Source of the DNA: Chryseobacterium taiwanense
GTDB taxonomy: Bacteria > Bacteroidota > Bacteroidia > Flavobacteriales > Weeksellaceae
Length of the DNA: 64,000 bases
Assembly (NCBI RefSeq): GCF_000813825.1
Contig: NZ_JWTA01000021.1
Span: 62,001-126,000 of the forward strand
Direction of reading: 5' to 3'
A model generated the notes under the pieces. It saw nothing but the letters and a program-made list of their open reading frames with translations. It did no database searches and was not told where the DNA came from. Shown here piece by piece: positions 32,842 through 40,440 of this stretch; the stretch's first letter is position 1; the number at the start of each line of letters is the position of its first letter. A program made the translations under genes and the position numbers.

Positions 32842-32871
32842 CAAAGATATACATATATAGAGTTTGCCCAA
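32842..32871 (-). promoter_or_regulatory. promoter of the LytS-type kinase/regulator operon
   Basis: Minus strand TTG (32871-32869), 19-bp spacer, TATCTTTG (32849-32842): a near-ideal Bacteroidota promoter. The G is followed by four bases and the ATG, so initiation at or next to the start codon is predicted. The repeat pair at 32878-32908 sits just upstream of the TTG. Confidence 0.7.
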
Positions 32872-32877
32872 AAACTA

Positions 32878-32944
32878 TTCACCAAGTGAAATTCACCTTT
32901 CACCCAGTTTGCCTTTTCCTGCCTTCATTCTGAGACTAAGTTTG
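32878..32944 (+). promoter_or_regulatory. LytTR operator pair and promoter, copy A
   Basis: TTCACCAAGT (32878-32887) and TTCACCCAGT (32899-32908) are direct repeats 21 bp apart, followed 38 bp after the second repeat's start by TAAGTTTG (32937-32944). No TTG stands at the expected -33 position, as is usual for activator-dependent promoters. The site lies between the kinase gene and the lipoprotein at 33055. Confidence 0.7.
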
Positions 32945-33054
32945 TGCTATAGTTCAAATTTAACAATCCAGTTTCAAAACCTTAACATTAATTCAAATAC
33001 CGTTAACAATCAATACATTAAGATTAATTAAATTTGTAAACACACCCATCAAAT

Positions 33055-33408
33055 ATGAAAAAACATTTTTACATTTTCTTACTACCTGTATTATTCTTAC
33101 AGAATTGTTCGTTTCTTGAACAAAGTGATTTCATTGAAACCAAGATCATTTCCAGCGATCTCAATGAAAAAATCATTTATAAGTTTTACCAAACGGGAAT
33201 TGATGATTACAAAGTTGATTTCTATTCCGTCAACCATTCTGATTCTACGAAATTATTTGAGCATTATATTAATGATGCTCTTTTCACTTCAAACACCTAC
33301 ACTATTTCGGAACATCAGGATGAACTTATTATCAAGACAAAATTGTTCTCCGACGTCAAGAAACTCGTCACCCGACACGGTAAATCGATTATTCTTACCA
33401 ACCGATAA
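33055..33408 (+). CDS. small lipoprotein, putative LytTR target
   Basis: 117-residue predicted lipoprotein: MKKHFYIFLLPVLFLQNC, lipobox LQNC at residue 18. The mature part is beta-rich and charged (KIISSDLNEKIIYKFYQTG, DYKVDFYSVNHSDSTKLFE, HQDELIIKTKLFSDVKKLV) without a recognised domain. It has its own terminator at 33407-33434 and is preceded by operator copy A and a TAAGTTTG element, with a predicted leader of about 100 bases. Function unknown; its place in the proposed LytTR regulon is inference from the repeats. Confidence 0.75.
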   Translation: MKKHFYIFLLPVLFLQNCSFLEQSDFIETKIISSDLNEKIIYKFYQTGIDDYKVDFYSVNHSDSTKLFEHYINDALFTSNTYTISEHQDELIIKTKLFSDVKKLVTRHGKSIILTNR

Positions 33409-33434
33409 AACAGTTCTTTCCGAACTGTTTTTTT
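33407..33434 (+). terminator. intrinsic terminator after the small lipoprotein gene
   Basis: AAAACAGTTC/GAACTGTTTT stem with TTTCC loop, followed by a T tract; it begins at the stop codon. Confidence 0.85.
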
Positions 33435-33445
33435 ATTTCCTGTAA

Positions 33446-33512
33446 TTCACCAAGTGAAAGCTCCGTTTCACCAAGTCTACAACTTCTTCTTTTGATTATG
33501 AAACTAAGTTTG
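33446..33512 (+). promoter_or_regulatory. LytTR operator pair and promoter, copy B
   Basis: Two identical TTCACCAAGT repeats (33446-33455, 33467-33476), 21 bp apart, followed by TAAGTTTG (33505-33512) at exactly the spacing seen in copy A (38 bp from the second repeat's start). No TTG at the -33 position. Drives the 33537 and 34140 genes. Confidence 0.75.
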
Positions 33513-33536
33513 TGACATCATTTAATCTCACTACTT

Positions 33537-34112
33537 ATGAAAAATCTATCTTTTTTAATTCATTTTACCCTGTTACTTTTGAGTGGTCATTCATTCGCTC
33601 AAACCAAATTAATTTCATATAAAAGCCATAGCGGAAATATGGAATATTTCGAAAAAAGTATTGCAGAGGACAGCTACAATACCAATTATTCAAATCTCGG
33701 AATAAGACCGGAACCCTATATTATCAATTCAAAATTAGACAGTGTAATTATCATTGATGATAAGAAAAGCGTGATTGTAACTTCGGTACTCCGTAAAAAC
33801 AAAAGAACTTCCAATATCGAAAAATGGAACCCCGGAAGAGATACGGTATATAATCATCCTATTTTTTCCAGCCAGAATATAGACAGTGTAAAGAACCTAC
33901 TCAAGAGAAATTATAATTTTGAGAACGATCTCGACAGCACTGTCTTTCTAAAGTATGACAAAAAAACAAAACAGTATAAGCCTCTTCCCGCTAAAAAGAC
34001 TGTAAAAACCGCAAAAATAAATAGCGTTAAATCTAAAGTAGATATGCTGTATTATCTTGTGATAAGCGTTGCAGTATTGGCTTTTGTAGTGGTTTATAGA
34101 AGATCCCGTTAA
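33537..34112 (+). CDS. hypothetical envelope protein, putative LytTR target
   Basis: 191 residues with a signal peptide (MKNLSFLIHFTLLLLSGHSF, then AQ) and a C-terminal membrane helix (VDMLYYLVISVAVLAFVVVY, about residues 168-187) followed by RRSR, so the central ~140 residues should face the periplasm. That part is charged and shows no recognised domain (VIIIDDKKSVIVTSVLRKNK, DLDSTVFLKYDKKTKQYKPL). Preceded by operator copy B, and followed after 27 bp by the DoxX-like gene with which it is probably co-transcribed. Confidence 0.75.
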   Translation: MKNLSFLIHFTLLLLSGHSFAQTKLISYKSHSGNMEYFEKSIAEDSYNTNYSNLGIRPEPYIINSKLDSVIIIDDKKSVIVTSVLRKNKRTSNIEKWNPGRDTVYNHPIFSSQNIDSVKNLLKRNYNFENDLDSTVFLKYDKKTKQYKPLPAKKTVKTAKINSVKSKVDMLYYLVISVAVLAFVVVYRRSR

Positions 34113-34139
34113 GATTATCACCATATACCTAAATTACAA

Positions 34140-35273
34140 ATGGCAAAGAAAATAAATACTTTTATCGGTGTTTTTTTTCGGCAGTTTATTATTTTTTTTC
34201 CGTTGAATTTCTTAAATGATTTTCAACGGAAATTCACTCAATTTGTTTTCAGAAGGAGCACTCAATTTTTACTAAAAATAGTTTCCAGTAAAAAGAATGT
34301 AAGACTCGATTTCAGTTCGGATAGTTATTCGATGTTGGTATTGTTGATTATTCTCCTGTTTACTTCCATTATTTTCAGCTGTTTGATAAAGAAAAACTGG
34401 ATCAGTCGTTTTTTATCGATTACAGAATATGTATGTGTAATGTATCTTGCTGTAATTCTGATCAAATATGGTATCGATAAGATTTTTAAAACCCAGTTTC
34501 CAGAACCTGAATCTAATATTTTGTTTACCCGACTGGGAAATCTGGATAAAGACATTCTGTTTTGGAGTACAATGGGAACATCTAAGATGTATAACACAAT
34601 CATAGGTTCTATCGAACTTTTATCGGGCATTTTATTATTATTCAGACGATCCCGGTTTTCAGGATTATTATTGACTGTCATTTGTTTCATTCAGGTATCT
34701 ATCATCAATATCAGCTTTGATATTTCTGTGAAATTCTTTTCACTGATCTTACTTGGAATGAGCATTTTTCTCGTAAGAAAAAACGGATGGAAACTTATTC
34801 TTACCATGATCTGTTTCCGGGATCAAACTTTTTTTGACCGTCCTTTATTTCTACCTTATACAACTTTTTTTAAGGTTCTGATTTTAGGATTTATTTTCAT
34901 CAAAATCGCAATACCCTATTTTAATAATGATTTGAATTCGGAAGGCAAAAAAGATTCTTTGGGTTTAACAGGAGCCTACAAAGTCACCTCATCTGACACT
35001 TCCTATAAATATCTTTTTTTTCACAAGGATCATTATCTGATCTTCATGGAAAAATCTTCAGACAAGATGATTTCGTTTCATTATGAGATTTCATTTGATC
35101 AGCACATCATTATTGAAGATGATCAACATCATATTTCAAAACATTTACTCATGAAAAATCAGAAAGACAATACGATTATTTTTTCTTTTAATGATCGGAT
35201 CATAAAGGCTAAAGCTGTTGACGGTAAGGGAATGAATGCATTACAGGATAGATTCCATATTTTGGTGGATTAG
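34140..35273 (+). CDS. DoxX-like multi-spanning membrane protein
   Basis: 377-residue inner-membrane protein. Several helices are visible: SMLVLLIILLFTSIIFSCLI, FLSITEYVCVMYLAVILIKY, IGSIELLSGILLLFRRSRFS and GLLLTVICFIQVSIINISF, plus VLILGFIFIKIAIPYF near residue 260. The stretch KYGIDKIFKTQFPEP followed by a four-helix core with an L-x-G-I-L turn resembles DoxX-family proteins, a resemblance rather than certainty. The last ~110 residues form a soluble beta-rich domain (GLTGAYKVTSSDTSYKYLFF). Second gene of the operon behind operator copy B. Confidence 0.7.
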   Translation: MAKKINTFIGVFFRQFIIFFPLNFLNDFQRKFTQFVFRRSTQFLLKIVSSKKNVRLDFSSDSYSMLVLLIILLFTSIIFSCLIKKNWISRFLSITEYVCVMYLAVILIKYGIDKIFKTQFPEPESNILFTRLGNLDKDILFWSTMGTSKMYNTIIGSIELLSGILLLFRRSRFSGLLLTVICFIQVSIINISFDISVKFFSLILLGMSIFLVRKNGWKLILTMICFRDQTFFDRPLFLPYTTFFKVLILGFIFIKIAIPYFNNDLNSEGKKDSLGLTGAYKVTSSDTSYKYLFFHKDHYLIFMEKSSDKMISFHYEISFDQHIIIEDDQHHISKHLLMKNQKDNTIIFSFNDRIIKAKAVDGKGMNALQDRFHILVD

Positions 35274-35296
35274 CTTTTACTTTCATTCTTATTTCT

Positions 35297-35362
35297 TTCA
35301 CCAAGTGAAAACCTCAGTTCACCAAGTCTGCCAAATTTCAGTTTCTGTTTAGGGTAATTTTA
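35297..35362 (+). promoter_or_regulatory. LytTR operator pair and promoter, copy C
   Basis: Two identical TTCACCAAGT repeats (35297-35306, 35318-35327), 21 bp apart, followed by TAATTTTA (35355-35362), a one-base deviation from TAnnTTTG at 37 bp from the second repeat's start. Drives the SIMPL and VWA genes. Confidence 0.7.
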
Positions 35363-35386
35363 CTTTAGAAATTTAAACAGGACATT

Positions 35387-36061
35387 ATGAAACTTACACA
35401 TTTTTTATTGATCGGATTCTTTACACTAGCAAGTTTTGCGAATGCACAGGAAGTAAAGAAAAATGCCATTGAAGTAACCGGAGTTGCAGAAATGGAAGTG
35501 GAACCGGATGAAATTATTTTCAGTATCGGAATAAAAGGCGACAACAAGAATGATCTTGCCACCAACGAAAAAAAATTATTTGAAATCCTAAAAAGCAACG
35601 GGGTAAAAAACGAAGACATCAAGTTCAAATCGATGTATCAGAATATTTATTTTAAAAAGACTTTTGCAAAAGGATTTCAGTTTAAAGTGAACAAAGCGAC
35701 CGACATGGGCAATTTGTTTGAAAACCTTAATCAAAAGTGGGTAAGCAATATCAGTATTGCTGAAATTAAAAACACAAAGATCGCCGATTTCAGAAAAACC
35801 GTAAAGATCAATGCGTTAAAAGCTGCCAAAGAGAAAGCAGATTATCTGTTGGAAAGTATCAACAAAAAAACAGGAGCTCCTCTTGAAATCGTAGAAATTG
35901 AAGATTATACAAGCGATACCGTTATTCCAGCTTCCTACAAAGCTGCAAGAGTAAGCAATATACAACTGGAAGCCGCAGATACAGGAATCGATTATTCTTT
36001 TGAAAACATCGAAAACATCAAGCTAAAATACAGCATCAAAACAAAATACGAAATTCTTTAA
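35387..36061 (+). CDS. SIMPL-domain (DUF541) periplasmic protein
   Basis: 224-residue exported protein. Signal MKLTHFLLIGFFTLASFANA cleaved before QE. The rest is one SIMPL/DUF541 domain beginning NAIEVTGVAEMEVEPDEIIF and SIGIKGDNKNDLATNEKKLF. It continues with VKNEDIKFKSMYQNIYFKKT, a KINALKAAKEKADYLLESIN helix and a C-terminal strand IKLKYSIKTKYEIL. The family (E. coli YggE is a member) is linked to oxidative and envelope stress, mechanism unclear. First gene after operator copy C; VWA gene follows after 10 bp. Confidence 0.9.
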   Translation: MKLTHFLLIGFFTLASFANAQEVKKNAIEVTGVAEMEVEPDEIIFSIGIKGDNKNDLATNEKKLFEILKSNGVKNEDIKFKSMYQNIYFKKTFAKGFQFKVNKATDMGNLFENLNQKWVSNISIAEIKNTKIADFRKTVKINALKAAKEKADYLLESINKKTGAPLEIVEIEDYTSDTVIPASYKAARVSNIQLEAADTGIDYSFENIENIKLKYSIKTKYEIL

Positions 36062-36071
36062 ACACAAAATC

Positions 36072-37253
36072 ATGATACCTATTAAAACGTTAGCATTAAC
36101 CATTGGAACAGTTGCTTTTTTAAATGCACAGACTTCACCAATAAGAGGATGTAAAGAGCCTTCACAACGTACCATTGTTCAGAACAATCAAGGTTCAACA
36201 GCAGTAAGTAAAGAGAATAAAATCCAGGTCGCTTTGCTTTTGGATACTTCAAACAGTATGGATGGATTAATCGATCAGGCGAAATCCAGATTATGGAATA
36301 TTGTAAATACGCTGACTACCCTGAAATACAGCGGAAAGGCTCCACAAGTTGAGATTGCTTTGTACGAATACGGAAATGACGGACTTCAGGATGAAAATTA
36401 TATCCGTCAGGTTGCACCGCTTACCCAGGATTTGGATCTAATCTCTGAAAAACTGTTTGCTTTAAGAACTAATGGAGGAAGTGAGTATTGTGGAGCGGTC
36501 ATTCGTGATGCTGCCATGAACCTTAACTGGGATGGAAATGAAAAAAGCATGAAGCTGATCTATATTGCCGGAAATGAATCTTTCGATCAAGGAAAGATTA
36601 ATTACAAAGAGGTGATCTCAAGTGCAAAAAGAAAGAATATTTACACGAATACGATTTTCTGTGGTGACAGAAATGAAGGTATACAGACTTTCTGGCAAAA
36701 CGGAGCTTCACTCGGAGACGGAAAATACTTTAATATCGACAGTGACAGAAAGGTAATTTATATTGAAACGCCTTATGATATCAAAATTTCAGAATGCAAT
36801 ACGAAGCTGAATGACACCTATATCTATTACGGAAGTCATGGTTCAGAATACAAGGTAAAGCAGGCTGCACAGGACAGAAATGCAGAAGCCCAATCTGTTT
36901 CTAATGGGGTAGAAAGAGCGGTTGCCAAATCTAAAAAAAATGCTTACAAAAATGATCATTGGGATCTGGTAGACCGTGCTGAAAAGGATGCTAATTTCAT
37001 GTCATCGGTAAAAGCAGAGGAACTTCCGAAAGAGCTGAAAGGTAAGAGCAAAGAAGAAATCACCAAAGCTGTTGCTGCAAAATCTGCCGAACGTGAAAAA
37101 ATCCAGAAAGAAATTGAAGAATTGTCTAAGAAACGTCAGACTTTCATTGATGAAGAGATGAAAAAAAGAGGAAACACAGATGCTGATGATCTTGGAAAAG
37201 CCATAGAAAAATCGGTTCTTGAACTGGCTAAGAAAAACGGATATAGTTTATAA
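36072..37253 (+). CDS. VWA-domain protein
   Basis: 393 residues: a short export signal (MIPIKTLALTIGTVAFLNAQ) and a von Willebrand A domain (about residues 50-230) with an intact MIDAS motif in IQVALLLDTSNSMDGLIDQA (D-x-S-x-S) and GGSEYCGAVIRDAAMNLNWD. The C-terminal ~140 residues are lysine/glutamate-rich and coiled-coil-like (KGKSKEEITKAVAAKSAERE). Translationally close to the SIMPL gene, so it belongs to the same putative LytTR unit. Role unknown; probably binds another envelope protein through the metal site. Confidence 0.88.
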   Translation: MIPIKTLALTIGTVAFLNAQTSPIRGCKEPSQRTIVQNNQGSTAVSKENKIQVALLLDTSNSMDGLIDQAKSRLWNIVNTLTTLKYSGKAPQVEIALYEYGNDGLQDENYIRQVAPLTQDLDLISEKLFALRTNGGSEYCGAVIRDAAMNLNWDGNEKSMKLIYIAGNESFDQGKINYKEVISSAKRKNIYTNTIFCGDRNEGIQTFWQNGASLGDGKYFNIDSDRKVIYIETPYDIKISECNTKLNDTYIYYGSHGSEYKVKQAAQDRNAEAQSVSNGVERAVAKSKKNAYKNDHWDLVDRAEKDANFMSSVKAEELPKELKGKSKEEITKAVAAKSAEREKIQKEIEELSKKRQTFIDEEMKKRGNTDADDLGKAIEKSVLELAKKNGYSL

Positions 37254-37287
37254 TGTTAGAGATCTTGCCGAATCTGCAGGCTTTAAA

Positions 37288-37315
37288 GTTTCGGCGGCTT
37301 TGCCGCCGCCGAAAC
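37288..37315. terminator. GC-rich hairpin between convergent genes
   Basis: GTTTCGGCGGC (37288-37298) pairs perfectly with GCCGCCGAAAC (37305-37315) around a 6-base loop. It ends one base before the stop codon of the minus-strand oxidoreductase. The GC content is far above the surroundings and the T tract is weak, so it could be a repeat element rather than a classical terminator. Confidence 0.6.
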
Positions 37316-38521
37316 CTATCTTTTAAATTGAAAATACTTTGAAAGCGGATGTTTTTTACCTTTCAGAAACAGGGAAGCCATTTCCATTCCTATTACAGAA
37401 AAAGTAATTCCGTTGCCTCCAAAACCAAGCACGAAATAGGAATTTTTAAACTTTTCATGGGTTCCGATATACGGAAGTCCGTCTTTTGTTTCGCCAAAAG
37501 TTCCGGCCCAGACAAAATCTGTATAGAACTGGTAATCGGGTTTTATTTTCTTTAAGGTTCTGAGAATTTCTTTTTCTTTTTTATTTAAAAGAGCATCCCG
37601 TTTTTTCGCATCATAAAAATCTTCATCGCCTCCTCCAATCAGCAATCTGTCATCATCTGTGGTACGCATATACATGTATGGATCATTTGTATTCCAAACC
37701 AACGTGTTTCCGATATTTTTATACTTTTCCGGTGCCACTTCCGAAACAATCGCATAAGTACTTTTCAGGTCAACAAAATTTTCTTTGATCATATTTTTGC
37801 TTTCATAGCCAATACAATAGATTATTTTCTTTGCTTTAATCTTAAAACCTGAATCTACCGTGATAATATTAAAACCTTTATGATATTCCACTCTTATCAT
37901 TTCAGTTTTGTCATAGATCTTCAGTCCTTTTCGGGTATTCACTTCGAATAATTCATGAGCAAACTTAAAGGCATCAATACTTGCGCCCTGTTTTGATAAA
38001 ATCCCGCCATATGTATTTTCAAAACCAAATCTTTTTACAATCTCATCAGCTTCCAGCCATTTCACTTTGAAACCTGCATTTTTTCTGGCCACAAATTCTT
38101 TTTTTAACCAGTCCGTATCTTTCTTTTTTGAAGCAAAGTACAGAGATTCCTTTCTTTTGAATCCGGCATCAGATTTAATTTCTTTGGTTAGTTTTTCAAT
38201 CCTATCAATAGCATCAGAACAGGCTTTATAACTTTCTACAGCTCCCTTCTCTCCTATTTGTCCGATCAATTCATAAAGAGGAATGTCAATTTCATATTGT
38301 AGCATTGAAGTCGTTGCTGAAGTACTTCCATTGCACAATTCCCGTTTATCAATAAGAATTGTTTTATAACCGTCTTTTACCATTTGATGGGCAATTAAAC
38401 TTCCCGTAATTCCGCCACCGATAATTAAAACATCACATTCTTCATCAGATTTCAATGAAGGATACGATTGTAGCAATCCATTTTTTAAAAGCCAGAAAGG
38501 TTCGTTTGATTTAAGATCCAC
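37316..38521 (-). CDS. DadA/GlpO-like FAD-dependent oxidoreductase
   Basis: 401-residue flavoprotein of the DAO family. The dinucleotide-binding motif CDVLIIGGGITGSLIAHQMV (about residues 28-47) is followed by TILIDKRELCNGSTSATTSM. The substrate-side part contains RTTDDDRLLIGGGDEDFYDA (about residues 284-303) and the C-terminal FAD contact LPYIGTHEKFKNSYFVLGFG and GNGITFSVIGMEMAS. Likely oxidises an amine or amino acid; the substrate cannot be specified. No Rieske domain. Single gene, stop directly next to a GC-rich hairpin. Confidence 0.88.
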   Translation of the reverse strand: MDLKSNEPFWLLKNGLLQSYPSLKSDEECDVLIIGGGITGSLIAHQMVKDGYKTILIDKRELCNGSTSATTSMLQYEIDIPLYELIGQIGEKGAVESYKACSDAIDRIEKLTKEIKSDAGFKRKESLYFASKKKDTDWLKKEFVARKNAGFKVKWLEADEIVKRFGFENTYGGILSKQGASIDAFKFAHELFEVNTRKGLKIYDKTEMIRVEYHKGFNIITVDSGFKIKAKKIIYCIGYESKNMIKENFVDLKSTYAIVSEVAPEKYKNIGNTLVWNTNDPYMYMRTTDDDRLLIGGGDEDFYDAKKRDALLNKKEKEILRTLKKIKPDYQFYTDFVWAGTFGETKDGLPYIGTHEKFKNSYFVLGFGGNGITFSVIGMEMASLFLKGKKHPLSKYFQFKR

Positions 38522-38637
38522 AAGATTATTTTTTCTTTATAGTATCAACAATCAAGCCTTTTCATTTTTATTAAAATTAAATAATGGTTTAATTTTTGTT
38601 GTTAAAATCCAACATCAAATCACTAAATAATAACAAT

Positions 38638-39018
38638 ATGATAACGATTATCCCAGAAGCTCCGGAAAATGTTGCAGCATTCAATGTAACAGGAGAAGTA
38701 ACGAAAGAAGATTTTGAAAACCTTGTGTTTCCCATAGTAAAAGCCAAAGTAGAGCATTTTCATCAACTGAATTATTTGCTTTATTTAGATACAGATATTG
38801 ATAATTTTACGATAGGAGCCTGGTTTGAAGATGTGCTTTTAGGATTAAAAAATTTAATTAATTGGAATAGAGCCGCCATTGTCACCGATGAAAAAGGAAT
38901 TCAGAATTTCACAGATATTTTCAGTGTTCTGATGCCCGGAGAATTCAAATCTTTTCCAAAAGAAAACCTGTACAATGCCCTATATTGGTGCAAAAATGGC
39001 AACGAAGTAGAAGCATGA
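38638..39018 (+). CDS. STAS/SpoIIAA-like domain protein
   Basis: 126-residue cytosolic protein of the SpoIIAA-like family. Start ATG 38638 gives MITIIPEAPENVAAFNVTGE; an upstream in-frame ATG at 38596 is not domain-like. Pattern: VTKEDFENLVFPIVKAKVEH, LNYLLYLDTDIDNFTIGAWF, DVLLGLKNLINWNRAAIVTD and LMPGEFKSFPKENLYNALYW. No phosphorylatable Ser/Thr of classic anti-anti-sigma factors is obvious, which is normal for this branch. Shares a bidirectional terminator with the MFS gene. Confidence 0.85.
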   Translation: MITIIPEAPENVAAFNVTGEVTKEDFENLVFPIVKAKVEHFHQLNYLLYLDTDIDNFTIGAWFEDVLLGLKNLINWNRAAIVTDEKGIQNFTDIFSVLMPGEFKSFPKENLYNALYWCKNGNEVEA

Positions 39019-39031
39019 TCTACCATAAAAG

Positions 39032-39061
39032 AAAAGAGAAGCAAAATTTGCTTCTCTTTTT
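39032..39061. terminator. bidirectional terminator between convergent genes
   Basis: AAAAGAGAAGCAAA/TTTGCTTCTCTTTT stem with A/T tracts on both sides, between the SpoIIAA-like and MFS genes. Confidence 0.8.
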
Positions 39062-40264
39062 TTATTTATCAGACGGTACACATTCCATAGCAAGATCATC
39101 TTCGTCTCGCTGTTGTGAACCATACAAGTATTTATATCTTAAAGCAATCATCAATCCGATGAATGTCATTCCCACTCCTACCAATGACGGATAATTAAAT
39201 GACAACCCTTTTTCTAAAGGAATACCTCCCAAGAAAGCTCCCATCGCATTTGCAATATTAAACGCTGCCTGCATAAACGCTGCCGCCATCATTTCACTTT
39301 TAGGCGCTGCTTTCATCATCATGATATTGATCGGCGCCGAAACCGACATGGATAAAGCTCCACAAACAAATGTCAAGATTAATGCTGTGGTTTGGTTGTT
39401 TGAAAAGAAAAATACACCTGCCAAAGCACACATCATTAAAAATATCAATAGTATACACGTCTTTTCCGGGCTCATTCTGTCGGAAATATAACCTCCAACC
39501 AGATTTCCTACCACCATTCCTCCTCCTGCAAGAACCATTACATAAGCCATCTGACTTTCTTTAATTCCTGCTACAATGGTCATTAAAGGCGTAATATAAC
39601 TGAACCATGTAAACAATCCTCCAAAACCTATTGCTGTGATCAGCAGAACCAGCCATGACTGTCTGCTTTTAAGGAATTTCAGTTCTTCTAAAAAGTGACT
39701 GTCTTCTTTTCTTTCCAGGACAGGAAGCCAGAGTTTTAGAGAGATTAACGTTAATAATCCAATTACCGCAACAATTGCAAAATACCATCTCCAGTGAAAG
39801 GTATGACCGATATAAGTCACCAACGGAACCATCGCAAGATTCGCAACTGTAAGTCCGGTAAACATTAAAGAAATATAGAAGGCTTCTTTTCCTTTCCCCG
39901 CCATTCTAGCGGCAACCACCGTTCCCACCCCGAAAAATGCTCCATGTGGCAATCCGGACAGAAATCTGATAATCAACATCGTTGTATAATCAGGTGCGAT
40001 TGCTGATAAAGCATTAAACAAGGTAAAAATTACCATCAATGCAATCAACACTTTTTTAGGAGGAAATTTTACAGAATACCCAATTAAAATAGGCGCTCCA
40101 ATTACAACTCCCATCGCATAAGCAGAAATTAAATGTCCTGCTTCAGGAATAGAAATCTGAAGTGATTTTGCAATATCAGGAAGTAAGCCCATTACCGTAA
40201 ACTCTGTAGTCCCGATTCCTAACCCTCCTATCGCAAGCGGCAAAATTCTTTTATCCAATCCCAT
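39062..40264 (-). CDS. MFS transporter, AraJ/DHA1-like
   Basis: Inner-membrane efflux-type transporter with 12 predicted helices, 400 residues from ATG 40264 (MGLDKRILPLAIGGLGIGTT); the frame to 40333 lacks a membrane helix and is rejected. DHA1 marks: GIGTTEFTVMGLLPDIAKSL in helix 1, ISAYAMGVVIGAPILIGYSV, and the loop FLSGLPHGAFFGVGTVVAAR, which is the AraJ-type signature. Substrate unknown. Divergent from an AraC-type regulator 176 bp away, which probably controls it. Confidence 0.9.
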   Translation of the reverse strand: MGLDKRILPLAIGGLGIGTTEFTVMGLLPDIAKSLQISIPEAGHLISAYAMGVVIGAPILIGYSVKFPPKKVLIALMVIFTLFNALSAIAPDYTTMLIIRFLSGLPHGAFFGVGTVVAARMAGKGKEAFYISLMFTGLTVANLAMVPLVTYIGHTFHWRWYFAIVAVIGLLTLISLKLWLPVLERKEDSHFLEELKFLKSRQSWLVLLITAIGFGGLFTWFSYITPLMTIVAGIKESQMAYVMVLAGGGMVVGNLVGGYISDRMSPEKTCILLIFLMMCALAGVFFFSNNQTTALILTFVCGALSMSVSAPINIMMMKAAPKSEMMAAAFMQAAFNIANAMGAFLGGIPLEKGLSFNYPSLVGVGMTFIGLMIALRYKYLYGSQQRDEDDLAMECVPSDK

Positions 40265-40440
40265 ATATCTAAACCTTTTTTGAATTTTTTGAAAGAACCG
40301 ATGACAACACCCGATTCTAATTTGAAAATGCAAAAATCGACAGAAAATATGGTTTTCACCTCCACTCTGATGATATTAATTTGCTCCATATTAACCTTTT
40401 TTATTAATTTTATACTCTTAAATAATCAAATCAGGACAAA

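Noticed and set aside
33116-33445. Second plus-strand frame of 109 codons overlapping the 33055 lipoprotein gene
   Set aside because: It is out of frame with the lipoprotein signal, lacks any export or domain feature and crosses the terminator.
32878-35327. The TTCACCAAGT repeats as a CRISPR array or transposon ends
   Set aside because: They occur as pairs at fixed 21-bp spacing in separate intergenic regions, with no spacer array and no transposase; regulatory sites fit better.
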